A model generated the notes under the pieces. That model did no database searches and was not told the DNA's origin. It saw only the letters and a list, made by a program, of their open reading frames with translations. Below are positions 19,600 through 28,371 of a stretch of 64,000 nt of DNA, piece by piece. The stretch's first letter is position 1; every line of letters starts with the position of its first letter. The DNA lies in NCBI GenBank assembly GCA_003852775.1, contig RDDZ01000071.1, positions 1 through 64,000 on the forward strand, read 5' to 3'. The stretch comes from Microbacteriaceae bacterium. GTDB taxonomy: Bacteria > Actinomycetota > Actinomycetes > Actinomycetales > Microbacteriaceae. The translations under genes and the position numbers were made by a program.

Positions 19600-20558
19600 C
19601 GGACGAGCCTTCCGGAGAGGTAATCCTCTACCAGCGCGATGATGGCGCACCTGCGATAGAGGTACGCCTCGATGCCGAGACGGTGTGGCTGAGCCAGCAG
19701 CAGATCGCTGAGCTGTTCCAGACGTCGCGCACGAACATCGTCGAGCACATCCAGCACATCTACGAGGAGGGTGAACTCGACGAGACGGCAACCTGTCGGA
19801 AATCCCGACAGGTTCGCACCGAGGGCTCCCGCCAGGTCACCCGGGAGATCCCCTTCTACAACCTCGACCTCATCATCTCCGTCGGCTACCGGGTCAAGAG
19901 CAAGGTCGCCACGCAGTTCCGCATCTGGGCCACCGAGCGCCTGCGCGACTACCTCGTCAAGGGGTACGCGATCAACGAGCAACGGCTCGAGCAGCTCGGC
20001 TCTCTCGTGCAGATTCTCGCCCGCTCCAGTGACGAACTGGTTGCCGGAGTCGCCGACGTGCTGGCAGGTTACCTGCCCGGTCTCGCCCTGCTGCGCGACT
20101 ACGACGAGGGGCGCATCGACACCACGCCCGGCGCAACTCCGGGATGGACGCTGACCCTCGACGAGGCCCGGTCGGTCATCGCAGCAGTCGCCACCGAGTT
20201 CCCCGACGATGGGCTGTTCGGCAAGGAGCGCGGAGAGGCGCTTGACGGCGTGATCGGTGCGATCTACCAGGGCTTCGGCGGACACGATCTCTATCCGACC
20301 GTCGAAGAGAAGGCCGCGAACCTGCTCTATCTCGTGATCAAGGACCACCCGCTCTCCGACGGCAACAAGCGCAGCGCAGCCGCGTTGTTCGTCACGTTCC
20401 TCGCACGCAACGGACTGCTCGCGAGTGCTGGCGGTTCGCCGCGGATCACGAACAACGCTCTCGCCGCGATCACCCTCATGGTCGCCATGAGCGACCCCAA
20501 GGAGAAAGACCTCATGATCTCCTTGCTCATCCGCATGATCTCGGAGGGCGCAGCATGA
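19596..20558 (+). CDS. RhuM family protein fused to a Fic/DOC domain
   Basis: The 320-residue protein joins two domains. Residues 1 to about 165 are RhuM-like (TVWLSQQQIAELFQTSRTNI and YNLDLIISVGYRVKSKVATQ, with FRIWATERLRDYL). Residues about 190-320 form a Fic/DOC domain with the catalytic loop HPLSDGNKR (251-259), a match to HxFx(D/E)GNxxR except Leu for Phe. Fic enzymes transfer AMP or other phosphate-containing groups to proteins, and DOC phosphorylates EF-Tu. It overlaps hsdM by four bases and hsdS by four bases, so it is translated as part of the restriction operon. A role as a toxin-like effector or regulator of the R-M system is an inference. No Fic-inhibitory [S/T]xxxE[G/N] helix is obvious. 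Confidence 0.9.
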   Translation: MTDEPSGEVILYQRDDGAPAIEVRLDAETVWLSQQQIAELFQTSRTNIVEHIQHIYEEGELDETATCRKSRQVRTEGSRQVTREIPFYNLDLIISVGYRVKSKVATQFRIWATERLRDYLVKGYAINEQRLEQLGSLVQILARSSDELVAGVADVLAGYLPGLALLRDYDEGRIDTTPGATPGWTLTLDEARSVIAAVATEFPDDGLFGKERGEALDGVIGAIYQGFGGHDLYPTVEEKAANLLYLVIKDHPLSDGNKRSAAALFVTFLARNGLLASAGGSPRITNNALAAITLMVAMSDPKEKDLMISLLIRMISEGAA

Positions 20559-21775
20559 GCCGCATTGACGAGCTGATCGCGGAACTCGCGCCGGACGGCG
20601 TCGAGTTCAAGGCTGTTGGCGAAATCACGGCAAGGAGTTCGAACATCAAATGGGCAATGGCGGGTGATGCCGAGTTTCAGTACATTGATTTAAGTTCCGT
20701 AGACCGCGTCTCGCATCGAATTGGTGAAACGGCATCCATCACTGCGGACAATGCTCCCAGTCGTGCGCAACAAATCGTCCACACGGGGGATGTGATCTTC
20801 GCCACCACGCGTCCCGCGCAAATGCGATGGGCAGTTATACCGCTTGAGTACGAGGGACAGATCGCAAGCACGGGATACTGTGTGCTTCGACCAGATACTT
20901 CCGTGGTGCTCACGAACTTCTTAGCACACCTCCTCGGCACGGGTGCCTTCCGGCAGTACGTTGAGGCGAACCAGGTCGCGGGAAACTATCCCTCGATCCC
21001 CGACAATCGCGTTCGGGCCTACCGAATCCCCGTCCCGCCTCTCGAGGTGCAGCGGGAGATCGTGCGAGTATTGGATCAGTTCACTCAGCTGGAAGCGGAG
21101 CTGGAAGCGGAGCTGGAAGCACGCCGCGCGCAGTACGACTATTACGCAGGCGAACTGCTCGCGGTGGATCAGGATATTCCTCGTGTGAAGTTCGGAGACG
21201 TCGCGACGATCGTTCGTGGCGCTTCTCCACGTCCGATTCAGCAGTTTCTGACCGATGACCCGTTCGGCGCTCCGTGGATCAAGATCGGCGATGTCCCGGC
21301 GGATGGCAAGTACATCACGCGAACCGGCCAGCGCGTCACCCTCGCTGGCGCTGCCAAATCGCGGCGCGTGATGCCTGGTGACTTCGTACTCTCCAACTCA
21401 ATGAGCTTCGGGCGCCCCTACATATCAAAGATCGAGGGGTATATCCACGACGGCTGGCTTGCGATCAGTGATTTCGAGGACTCCTACGTTGCGGACTACC
21501 TCTATTACCTGCTTCGTTCGGCTCCAGTGCAGGATGAGTTCAATCGCCGCGCAGGCGCGGGAACCGTCCAGAACCTGAACGCGGATATCGTGCGGTCGGT
21601 GGAGATCCCGCTTCCGCCGCGTGACGTGCAAGAGCGCGTTGTCACCCTACTCGATCGCTTCGATGCTCTCGTGAACGACCTGAGCGTCGGTCTCCCTGCC
21701 GAGCTGGCGGCCCGCCGTAAGCAGTACGAGTACTACCGCGACAAGCTGCTGACGTTCAAGGAGCTGCCCGCGTGA
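20555..21775 (+). CDS. hsdS: Type I restriction-modification system, specificity subunit
   Basis: The 406-residue protein has two target-recognition domains (about 10-165 and 205-360), each followed by a conserved helical spacer (VPPLEVQREIVRVLDQF; LPPRDVQERVVTLLDRF). Each half recognises one part of a bipartite DNA site. The central spacer has LEAE repeated (residues 179-189). The first recognition domain is clearly lower in GC than its neighbours and uses rarer codons, as expected for domains swapped between strains. It overlaps both neighbours by four bases. Confidence 0.95.
   Translation: MSRIDELIAELAPDGVEFKAVGEITARSSNIKWAMAGDAEFQYIDLSSVDRVSHRIGETASITADNAPSRAQQIVHTGDVIFATTRPAQMRWAVIPLEYEGQIASTGYCVLRPDTSVVLTNFLAHLLGTGAFRQYVEANQVAGNYPSIPDNRVRAYRIPVPPLEVQREIVRVLDQFTQLEAELEAELEARRAQYDYYAGELLAVDQDIPRVKFGDVATIVRGASPRPIQQFLTDDPFGAPWIKIGDVPADGKYITRTGQRVTLAGAAKSRRVMPGDFVLSNSMSFGRPYISKIEGYIHDGWLAISDFEDSYVADYLYYLLRSAPVQDEFNRRAGAGTVQNLNADIVRSVEIPLPPRDVQERVVTLLDRFDALVNDLSVGLPAELAARRKQYEYYRDKLLTFKELPA
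21089..21120 (+). repeat. hsdS: 12-bp tandem repeat in the hsdS central spacer
   Basis: The unit CTGGAAGCGGAG is present at 21089-21100 and 21101-21112, then eight bases of a third copy at 21113-21120. It encodes LEAE-LEAE-LEA. In EcoR124-type HsdS proteins a four-residue repeat at the same place sets the distance between the two recognition half-sites, so a change in copy number changes the DNA target. Confidence 0.85.
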
Positions 21776-24700
21776 CCACCACCCGCATCGAGCCCATCGC
21801 GCTGAGCGCCGAGAGCACGGTCGTCGCCGAGTTCACCCCGACGCCCGACTCCGAGACCGGGTATGAGTCGGAGGCGCAGCTCGAGGCGCGGTTCATCGCG
21901 ATGCTCGAGGAGCAGGCCTACGAACGGCTGCACATCACGAGCGAGGCCGACCTCATCGCGAACCTGCGGGCGCAGCTTGAGGCGCTCAACGGCATCCGGT
22001 TCAGCGACGGGGAGTGGAGCCGCTTCTACAAGGAGCGACTTGCGGGCGAGAACGACGGCATCGTCGAGAAGACGCGCCGCATCCAGGACGACTACGTGCA
22101 GGCGTTCGTGCGCGACGACGGCACCACCAAGAACGTGCGGCTCATCGACAAGCAGCACATCCACAACAACCGCCTGCAGGTGCTCAACCAGTACGAGGCG
22201 GTCGGCACGCACGCGACACGATACGACGTCACCGTGCTCGTCAACGGCCTGCCGCTCGTGCACGTCGAGCTGAAGCGCCGCGGGGTCGACATCCGCGAGG
22301 CGTTCAACCAGATCGACCGCTACCAGCGCACGAGCTTTTGGTCGGGCACGGGCCTCTTCGAGTACGTGCAGCTGTTCGTGATCAGCAACGGCACGCACAC
22401 GAAGTACTACAGTAACACCACCCGGCGCCAGCACCTCGCCGAGGCCGGCAGCGCGGCCAAGCGCGCCAAGCAGACCTCGAACAGTTTCGAGTTCACGAGC
22501 TGGTGGGCGGATGCTGGCAACCGCCCCATCCGCGACCTCGTCGGTTTCACGCGCACCTTCTTCGCCAAGCACACCCTGCTGGCGATCCTGACCACCTACT
22601 GCGTGTTCACCGAGCAGGAGCTGCTGCTCGTGATGCGGCCGTACCAGATCGTCGCCACCGAGCGGATCCTGCGGCGCATCGAGACCTCGACCAACATGAA
22701 GCAGCTCGGCACCCTCGCCGCGGGCGGCTACGTGTGGCACACCACCGGCAGCGGCAAGACGCTCACGAGCTTCAAGACCGCGCAGCTCGCGAGCCGCCTG
22801 CCGAGCGTCGACAAGGTGCTGTTCGTGGTCGACCGCAAAGACCTCGACTACCAGACGATGCGCGAGTACGACCGCTTCGAGAAGGGCGCCGCCAACTCGA
22901 ACAAGTCGACCGCCGTGCTCAAGAAGCAGCTCGAGGACCCGTCGGCCCGCATCGTCATCACCACCATTCAGAAGCTCACGAACTTCATCAACGCCAACAA
23001 GGGGCACGCGATCTACGACGGCCACGTCGTGCTCATCTTCGACGAGTGCCACCGCTCGCAGTTCGGCGAGATGCACACCGCGATCACGAAGGCGTTCCGC
23101 CGCTACAACCTCTTCGGGTTCACCGGCACGCCGATCTTCTCGGCCAACGCGTCGAGCTCCGGCAACGTGCAGCTGCGCACCACCGAGCAGGCCTTCGGCG
23201 AGAAGCTGCACACCTACACGATCGTCGACGCGATCACCGACAAGAACGTGCTGCCGTTCCGCATCGACTACGTCAACACGATCAAGCTGCCGGATGCCGT
23301 GAAAGACGCCGAGGTGCACGGCATCGACACCGAGGAGGCGCTGCTCGCCCCCGAGCGCCTGCGCCAGATCGTGGAGTACATCCGCGAGCACTTCGACCAG
23401 AAGACGAAGCGGGCGAGCCACTACAGCCTGGACGGCAAGCGGGTGCGGGGCTTCAACTCGATCCTGGCCACCGCGTCCATCAAGGCGGCGCAGCGCTACT
23501 ACAACCAGTTCGCGATCCAGCAGAAGCACCTGCCCGAGCACGAGCGCCTCAAGGTCGCGCTCATCTACAGCTACGCCGCCAACGAGGCCGTCGGCGACAC
23601 GCTCGACGAGGAGGCGTTCGACACCGACCATCTGAGCGGCGACGCGCGCTCGTTCCTGGAGGACGCCATCCAGGACTACAACGAGATGTTCGGCACGAGC
23701 TTCGACACCAACGGCGACAACTTCGAGAACTACTACAAAGACCTCTCGCTGCGGCTCAAGAACCGCGAGGTCGACATCGCGATCGTCGTCAACATGTTCC
23801 TCACCGGCTTCGACGCCACCACGCTCAACACCCTGTGGGTCGACAAGAACCTGCGCGCCCACGGGCTCATCCAGGCCTACTCGCGCACCAACCGCATCCT
23901 GAACTCGGTCAAGACCTACGGCAACATCGTCTGCTTCCGTGACCTCGAGGACGCCACCAACGACGCGATCTCGCTGTTCGGCAACAAGGAGGCGGGCGGC
24001 GTCGTGCTGCTCAAGCCCTACGCCGAGTACTACGACGAGTACGCGGACGCCGTGCATCGGCTGCTGAGCGAGTTCCCGCCCGGCGAGCTCATCCTGGGGG
24101 AGCAGGCGCAGCGCGACTTCATCGCCCTGTTCGGCAGCATCCTGCGGCTGCAGAACATCCTGCAGTCGTTCGACGACTTCGCGGGCAACGAGATCCTCAC
24201 CGAGCGGCAGCTGGCCGACTACCAGAGCGAGTACCTCGACCTGTGGGCCGAGCGGCGCAAGGTAGCCGACGCGGACAAGGAGTCGATCCTCGGCGACGTG
24301 ACCTTCGAGATCGAGCTCATCAAGCAGGTCGAGATCAACGTCGACTACATCCTCATGCTCGTGCAGCGCTACCGCGACGCCCACGGCGACGGGGAGGACA
24401 CCGAGATCCGCGCCAGCATCATGCGCGCCGTCGACGCCAGCCCCACACTGCGCAACAAGCGCGACCTCATCGAGACCTTCGTCGACTCGGTCAACGCCTC
24501 CGCGGCCGTCGACGCGCAGTGGATGGCGTTCGTCGCCGCCCGTCGCGCCGAGGAGCTCGACCGGCTCATCGCCGAGGAGAACCTCAAGCCCGAAGAGGCG
24601 CGCGAGTTCGCGGAGGCGGCGCTGAGGTCCGGCGAGGTTTCGGGCGCCGGGACCGCGCTCACCCGCATCCTGCCGCCGACCTCGCGGTTCGGCGCCGCAG

Positions 24701-24777
24701 CCGGGCACGCGGAGAAGAGGGCGACCGTGCTGCGGAAGCTGCGCGAGTTCGTCGAGCGCTTCGGTGGGCTCGGGTAG
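21772..24777 (+). CDS. hsdR: Type I restriction-modification system, restriction/translocase subunit
   Basis: The 1001-residue protein has an N-terminal PD-(D/E)xK nuclease (Asp152 in RYDVTVL, Glu166-Leu-Lys168 in HVELKRRG), then a superfamily 2 helicase motor with Walker A TTGSGKT (324-330), DECH box (424-427), FTGTP, and the later motif LTGFDATTLNTLWVDK. It translocates DNA with ATP and cleaves unmethylated DNA far from the site. GTG 21772 overlaps the hsdS stop. All catalytic motifs look intact, so restriction should be active. Confidence 0.96.
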   Translation: MTTTRIEPIALSAESTVVAEFTPTPDSETGYESEAQLEARFIAMLEEQAYERLHITSEADLIANLRAQLEALNGIRFSDGEWSRFYKERLAGENDGIVEKTRRIQDDYVQAFVRDDGTTKNVRLIDKQHIHNNRLQVLNQYEAVGTHATRYDVTVLVNGLPLVHVELKRRGVDIREAFNQIDRYQRTSFWSGTGLFEYVQLFVISNGTHTKYYSNTTRRQHLAEAGSAAKRAKQTSNSFEFTSWWADAGNRPIRDLVGFTRTFFAKHTLLAILTTYCVFTEQELLLVMRPYQIVATERILRRIETSTNMKQLGTLAAGGYVWHTTGSGKTLTSFKTAQLASRLPSVDKVLFVVDRKDLDYQTMREYDRFEKGAANSNKSTAVLKKQLEDPSARIVITTIQKLTNFINANKGHAIYDGHVVLIFDECHRSQFGEMHTAITKAFRRYNLFGFTGTPIFSANASSSGNVQLRTTEQAFGEKLHTYTIVDAITDKNVLPFRIDYVNTIKLPDAVKDAEVHGIDTEEALLAPERLRQIVEYIREHFDQKTKRASHYSLDGKRVRGFNSILATASIKAAQRYYNQFAIQQKHLPEHERLKVALIYSYAANEAVGDTLDEEAFDTDHLSGDARSFLEDAIQDYNEMFGTSFDTNGDNFENYYKDLSLRLKNREVDIAIVVNMFLTGFDATTLNTLWVDKNLRAHGLIQAYSRTNRILNSVKTYGNIVCFRDLEDATNDAISLFGNKEAGGVVLLKPYAEYYDEYADAVHRLLSEFPPGELILGEQAQRDFIALFGSILRLQNILQSFDDFAGNEILTERQLADYQSEYLDLWAERRKVADADKESILGDVTFEIELIKQVEINVDYILMLVQRYRDAHGDGEDTEIRASIMRAVDASPTLRNKRDLIETFVDSVNASAAVDAQWMAFVAARRAEELDRLIAEENLKPEEAREFAEAALRSGEVSGAGTALTRILPPTSRFGAAAGHAEKRATVLRKLREFVERFGGLG

Positions 24778-24800
24778 CCGCCGCATCCGCCATCCTGGAA

Positions 24801-24970
24801 TGGTGCCCACGCATCCCGACCTCGCCGAGCTCGCGCGCTCGATGTTCGTGCTCCTGACCACATACCGCCGCGACGGCGAGGCCGTACCGACGCCCGTGTG
24901 GATCGCCGACGACGGCGAGCGCCTGCTTGTGACGACGGGCGCGGCGTCGGGCAAGGTCAAGCGGAGGTGA
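24801..24970 (+). pseudogene. N-terminal fragment of a PPOX-class F420-dependent oxidoreductase
   Basis: From GTG 24801 the frame encodes MVPTHPDLAELARSMFVLL, then TTYRRDGEAVPTPVWIADDG and ASGKVKRR before a stop at 24970. This is the start of the split-barrel flavin/F420 family, normally about 130-150 residues, cut after the KVKR motif at position about 56. The remaining two thirds is absent. It marks the left shoulder of the decayed segment next to the tRNA island. Confidence 0.7.
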
Positions 24971-25096
24971 CCGAGGTCCACTCCGCGACCGTGGCGAGGT
25001 CGCCGAGCTTCACACCGAGGTCCATCTCCTCTTCGGCCGTCGCGAACGTCGGGTCGGCATCGGTGCTGGCCCCGGATGGCCCGGTCCGGCCCGATC
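24957..25096 (-). pseudogene. Possible C-terminal gene fragment
   Basis: The minus strand reads ASTDADPTFATAEEEMDLGV, then KLGDLATVAEWTSVTSA and a stop codon. It has a natural coding composition but no start and is closed upstream by a stop. It abuts and slightly overlaps the truncated PPOX gene, so the two may be the ends of genes joined by a deletion. I do not recognise the family. Confidence 0.35.
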
Positions 25097-25125
25097 GTGC
25101 TCATCCTCAGAGTGCGCAGACGCGA

Positions 25126-25152
25126 GAAGGGGCCCGCTGAGCGGACCCCTTC
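25126..25152 (-). terminator. Terminator-like hairpin next to the tRNA-Ser fragment
   Basis: GAAGGGG (25126-25132) pairs with CCCCTTC (25146-25152), and the interior CCGCT/AGCGG also pairs. On the minus strand the hairpin comes directly after the tRNA 3' end copy at 25156. It is therefore probably the original terminator of the tRNA-Ser gene, displaced 3.7 kb by the inserted island. Confidence 0.6.
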
Positions 25153-25155
25153 GAT

Positions 25156-25178
25156 GGCGGAGGATGGGGGATTCGAAC
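25156..25178 (-). repeat. Distal attachment-site copy: 3' end of tRNA-Ser
   Basis: GGCGGAGGATGGGGGATTCG plus AAC is a perfect 23-bp match to 28881-28903, which is the 3' end (acceptor and T arm) of the intact tRNA-Ser gene. Such a displaced tRNA end is the mark left by integrase-mediated insertion. No integrase gene remains between the copies. Confidence 0.85.
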
Positions 25179-25225
25179 TGTTCCGTACCCCCGTCCCCGC
25201 CGGATCACGATAGCGCGTCCTGGCC

Positions 25226-25233
25226 CGTAAACA
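25226..25233. repeat. Target-site duplication, left copy
   Basis: CGTAAACA directly precedes the left inverted repeat of the insertion sequence, and the same eight bases follow its right end at 26719-26726. An 8-bp duplication is usual for ISL3-family elements. Confidence 0.9.
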
Positions 25234-26718
25234 GGCTCTGCGCAGTTTGGGTGGGGTAGGTGAGCGTGAGGTGCGTGACGTGGTGGGGTGAGGCGGGTCG
25301 AGGTCCGGAGGATCGGTAGCGACCAAGCAATCTGTCCATTCGGAGACCTCGACCCGTGCCCGATGCTACGCGCTGCGTCGATGCGCGTTCTTGTTCTGCA
25401 GCTGACTATTGTGATCGCTGTGACCTGTTGGTCGGGTTCGACGGGCTCCGGGTCGCTGGTGTCGAACGCTGCGGCGACGGGGTGCTCGTGGCCGATGTCG
25501 AGTCGCCGCCAGCCCTGGTTGGTTGCCCTGGGTGCGGGGTGCTCGCGGAGTCGGCGGGCCGCAAGGTGCTCGTCCTGACGGACGCGCCGATTGGCGGCGG
25601 GCCGGTGCGGGTCCGGTGGCGCAAGCGCCGATGGCGGTGCCGCCAGGGGGGGCCAGGTGCGCTTGTTCACGGAGCAGGCTCCGGGTATCGCGGCTGCGAA
25701 CGCGACGCTGACGGTTCGCGCGGTGGCGTGGGCGGTGGTGCAGATGCGGCGCGAGAACGCGTCGGTGCGTGGCATCGCCCGGCAGCTGCGGGTCGCCTGG
25801 CGCACCGTCTGGACGCACGTGGAGGCCGAGTTGCGGCGGCGCGAGCAGGATCCGTCCCGGTTCGATGGCGTCGAGGTACTCGGCGTGGACGAGCACCTCT
25901 GGCACCACGCCTCCACCAAGCCCGTCGCCGACGGCGGGCGTGGCCCGAAGGAACTGACCGGGATGGTCGATCTCACCCGTGATTCCTCTGGTCGCGTGCG
26001 GGCGCGCCTGCTGGATCTGGTGCCGGGCCGGTCTTCGGGGGCGTACGCCGACTGGATCAAGGAACGAGACGATGCGTTCCGCGCCGGGGTGAAGATCGCC
26101 GCGCTGGACCCGTTCGCCGGCTAGAAGGCTCTCGACGACGAACTCGACGACGCCGTCGCGGTGCTCGATGCGTTCCACGTCGTCAAGCTCGGAACCGCCG
26201 CGGTCGACGAAGTCCGCCGCCGCGTCCAGCAGGACATCCTCGATCACCGCGGCCGCAAGGGCGACCCGCTTACGGGATCCGGAACATCCTCCGCGCCGGC
26301 AGGGAACGACTCACCGACCGGCAGAAGGCCCGCCTGGAAGCCGCGTTCACGCAGCGGCAGGAGCACGTCGAGGTCGAAGTCGCCTGACACACCGCCCAGC
26401 AGCTCCGCGACGCCTAAGAACATCCCGACCTGGCCGAGGGAAAGAAGATCGCGCTGCAGGTACTCGCGTCGTTCCCTTCGTGCCCGATCCCGGAGATCGC
26501 CCGGCTCGGGACGACGCTGAGCCGGTGGCGTGACACGCTCCTCGCGTACTGGACAACCGACCGATCATCCAACGGCGGCACCGAAGCGGTGAACGGGCTC
26601 ATCGAACTCGCCCGTCGCGTCGCGCGAGGGTTCACCAACTACGACAACTACCGGCTTCGGATGCTCCTCGTCGCCGGCGGTCTCGACCCCACCACCCCCA
26701 CCTGAAAAACGCAGAGCC
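25234..26718 (+). mobile_element. ISL3-family insertion sequence, 1485 bp, inactive
   Basis: The element begins GGCTCTGCGCAGTTTGGG and ends with the imperfect inverted repeat whose outer nine bases (GGCTCTGCG) are identical and whose inner GGTGGGG block also matches. It is flanked by the 8-bp direct repeat CGTAAACA, so the insertion itself is intact. The single transposase gene inside is broken at several places. It lies inside the decayed tRNA-Ser island. Confidence 0.9.
25356..26705 (+). pseudogene. ISL3-family transposase, multiply disrupted
   Basis: The remnant starts at GTG 25356 with the N-terminal zinc-finger region (GVERCGDGVLVADVESPPA, GCPGCGVLAES) and moves into another frame near 25655. 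It continues LRVAWRTVWTHVEAELRRRE, GVEVLGVDEHLWHH and LDAFHVVKLGTAAVDEVRRR, part of the ISL3 DDE core. Disruptions: frame change near 25650, TAG at 26122-26124, frame change near 26270, TGA at 26385-26387 and TAA at 26415-26417. The final part ends NGLIELARRVARGFTNYDNY before the stop at 26705. It cannot produce active enzyme. Confidence 0.9.
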
Positions 26719-26726
26719 CGTAAACA
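26719..26726. repeat. Target-site duplication, right copy
   Basis: CGTAAACA, identical to 25226-25233, directly follows the right inverted repeat of the ISL3-type element. Confidence 0.9.
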
Positions 26727-26878
26727 CGGGCGAGTCGGCGGGGCGACCTGTGGATAACTCCATCGGGGTTCATGCACCCGCACGGTCGGTAGCACATGAG
26801 TAAGCACATGAATCGGGTCTGCCGCGAGCGCGAATCCTGACCGGCGTCCATGTTGCGGACCCTCGGAGAATCATCCAG

Positions 26879-27250
26879 TCAACCGACCCTGAGATGCTCT
26901 GGCACTATCGACATATCTCCGCCCCACAATCCAGCCAGGATGCTCCCAAACCAGATAATCGGACCTGCTCCCAGAAAGAGAACCGCGGCGAGGACGATAG
27001 TCGTGATGAGCGGCCGTGCGGCGCGGCTGCTGGACAGGGTGCGCCTTCGGTCGGAGAGGGCGAGACCCGCGAATACGATACTGAGCACGCAGGCAATGCC
27101 GATCATCGGAAGGATGATAATCAGGAGCGGGTAGAGGAAGAGCTGCCCTGCTGCGCCTGCCACGAAGAACGGCAGCCAGAACACGAGATACGTGATGAGG
27201 AAGATCGCGGCGCCCACGCCGAGCGAGATGTATGAGATCCGACTCAGCAA
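26879..27250 (-). CDS. Small integral membrane protein, unknown
   Basis: A 123-residue product with three or four hydrophobic segments (IFLITYLVFWLPFFVAGAAG, LFLYPLLIIILPMIGIACVL, ITTIVLAAVLFLGAGPIIWF). TTG 27250 is the start, with GGGAGG seven bases upstream. GC content is visibly lower than the surrounding chromosome, in keeping with its place inside the acquired island. No family is recognised and no partner gene is intact. The 28 residues after the last helix are hydrophilic. Confidence 0.6.
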   Translation of the reverse strand: MLSRISYISLGVGAAIFLITYLVFWLPFFVAGAAGQLFLYPLLIIILPMIGIACVLSIVFAGLALSDRRRTLSSSRAARPLITTIVLAAVLFLGAGPIIWFGSILAGLWGGDMSIVPEHLRVG

Positions 27251-27326
27251 CTCCTACCTCCCTGCGTAGCGGTCGGCGGGGCGGGTCCGATACCTGCCCC
27301 TAGCGTATCGCGCGAACCGAATCTAG

Positions 27327-28325
27327 CCTGCAGGGGAAACGCACAACCACCACGTCGTCGCCGCGGATCTGGAGGACGCGCGGGAGCAGTTCACCGCCGC
27401 GCTCGAGCGCGACCGCGCCGACCGCGGCCTGATCGCCGCGACCCAGGCGGCACGCGAAGCCGTCGCTGGGCTCGCGTCCGACGGGCCGGTGCGCCTCGTG
27501 AACGCGGATCGCGCCCGGCTCGCCCGGCGGATCGAGGACGCCGAGCAGCAGGCCGAGAAGTGGGAGCGGATCGTGGCCGCGTACGACCGGCAGCGCGACG
27601 CGCACCGGGCCGAGTCTGACGAGCAGCACCAGGCGGTCACCGCCGCGGATGCCCGCGCCGCCGCGGTCCGTGCCGAAGTCGCGGCCCCACTGATCGAGCA
27701 GGCCACCGCCGACGGCACCGCCCACATCGAGACGCGGGGACTGATGTGGGAGGCGACCGCCGCCCGCAGCGCAGCGGGGCGGCTCAGGAAGCGCGCCGCC
27801 GACCGTGCGGCGACCCAGGCGACGGGCGAGCACCACGCCACGGAGGACGCGGTGCGGCGGCGCTGGGGCAGCCTGCCGACCGGCGCGGGCGGCGTGGAAC
27901 CGTGGGCCGAGACGGTCGCCAGAAGGCAGGCCCACACCGACCAGCGCGTGACCGAGACGCGACTGGAGGCGGAGCAGGCCCACCGCGAGCAGAGCCGCCT
28001 CGCCGAGCGGCACCTGCGCGAGTCCACCGCCCTGCGCCGGCAGCTGCTCGGCTCCGCCACCCCGAGCACCGCCGCCACCTGCGCGACCGGACGGCGTGCC
28101 CGCGCGGAGCAGGCCAGGCACGACCTCGCGCAGATCGAGGCGCTGCCCGTCACCGAGGCCGCGCAGCTCGTCCGCGAACTCGCCGCCCGAGCCGAGGCTG
28201 AGCGGCAGACAGCCGAGCGCGCCCAGGCCGCACGCGAAGCGCGCGCCGCGCAGCTCGGCCCGTCCCGGCCGTCGAGCGAGCACGGCAGGACGGGGTCGGA
28301 GCGCGACTTCGGGCCGAGTCTGTAG
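27327..28325 (+). pseudogene. C-terminal fragment of a long helical protein, possibly a conjugative relaxase
   Basis: The frame is open from 27327, closed by TAG just before. It encodes over 300 residues of Ala/Arg/Glu-rich coiled coil (LEDAREQFTAALERDRADRG, RRIEDAEQQAEKWERIVAAY) with no start codon or ribosome site at its beginning; the first internal start is GTG 27489. Composition and pattern resemble the C-terminal tails of large actinobacterial mobilisation proteins, which would fit the island, but no catalytic domain is left to prove it. Treat the relaxase assignment as a guess. Confidence 0.45.
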
Positions 28326-28371
28326 TGTCGTGTCCCCGTCGCATGTCGGCCTGCCGCCGTACACTCGATAC

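Noticed and set aside
19790..19814. Perfect 10-bp inverted repeat AACCTGTCGG / CCGACAGGTT inside the rhuM-fic gene
   Set aside because: It lies in coding sequence that matches the RhuM family (ATCRKSRQVRTEG); no U-tract or regulatory position, so it is probably chance.
21733..25326. A 1197-codon open frame on the minus strand
   Set aside because: It runs antisense through all of hsdR, is rich in Val/Arg/Glu patterns produced by reverse reading of GC-rich codons, and has no recognisable domain. hsdR has clear motifs.
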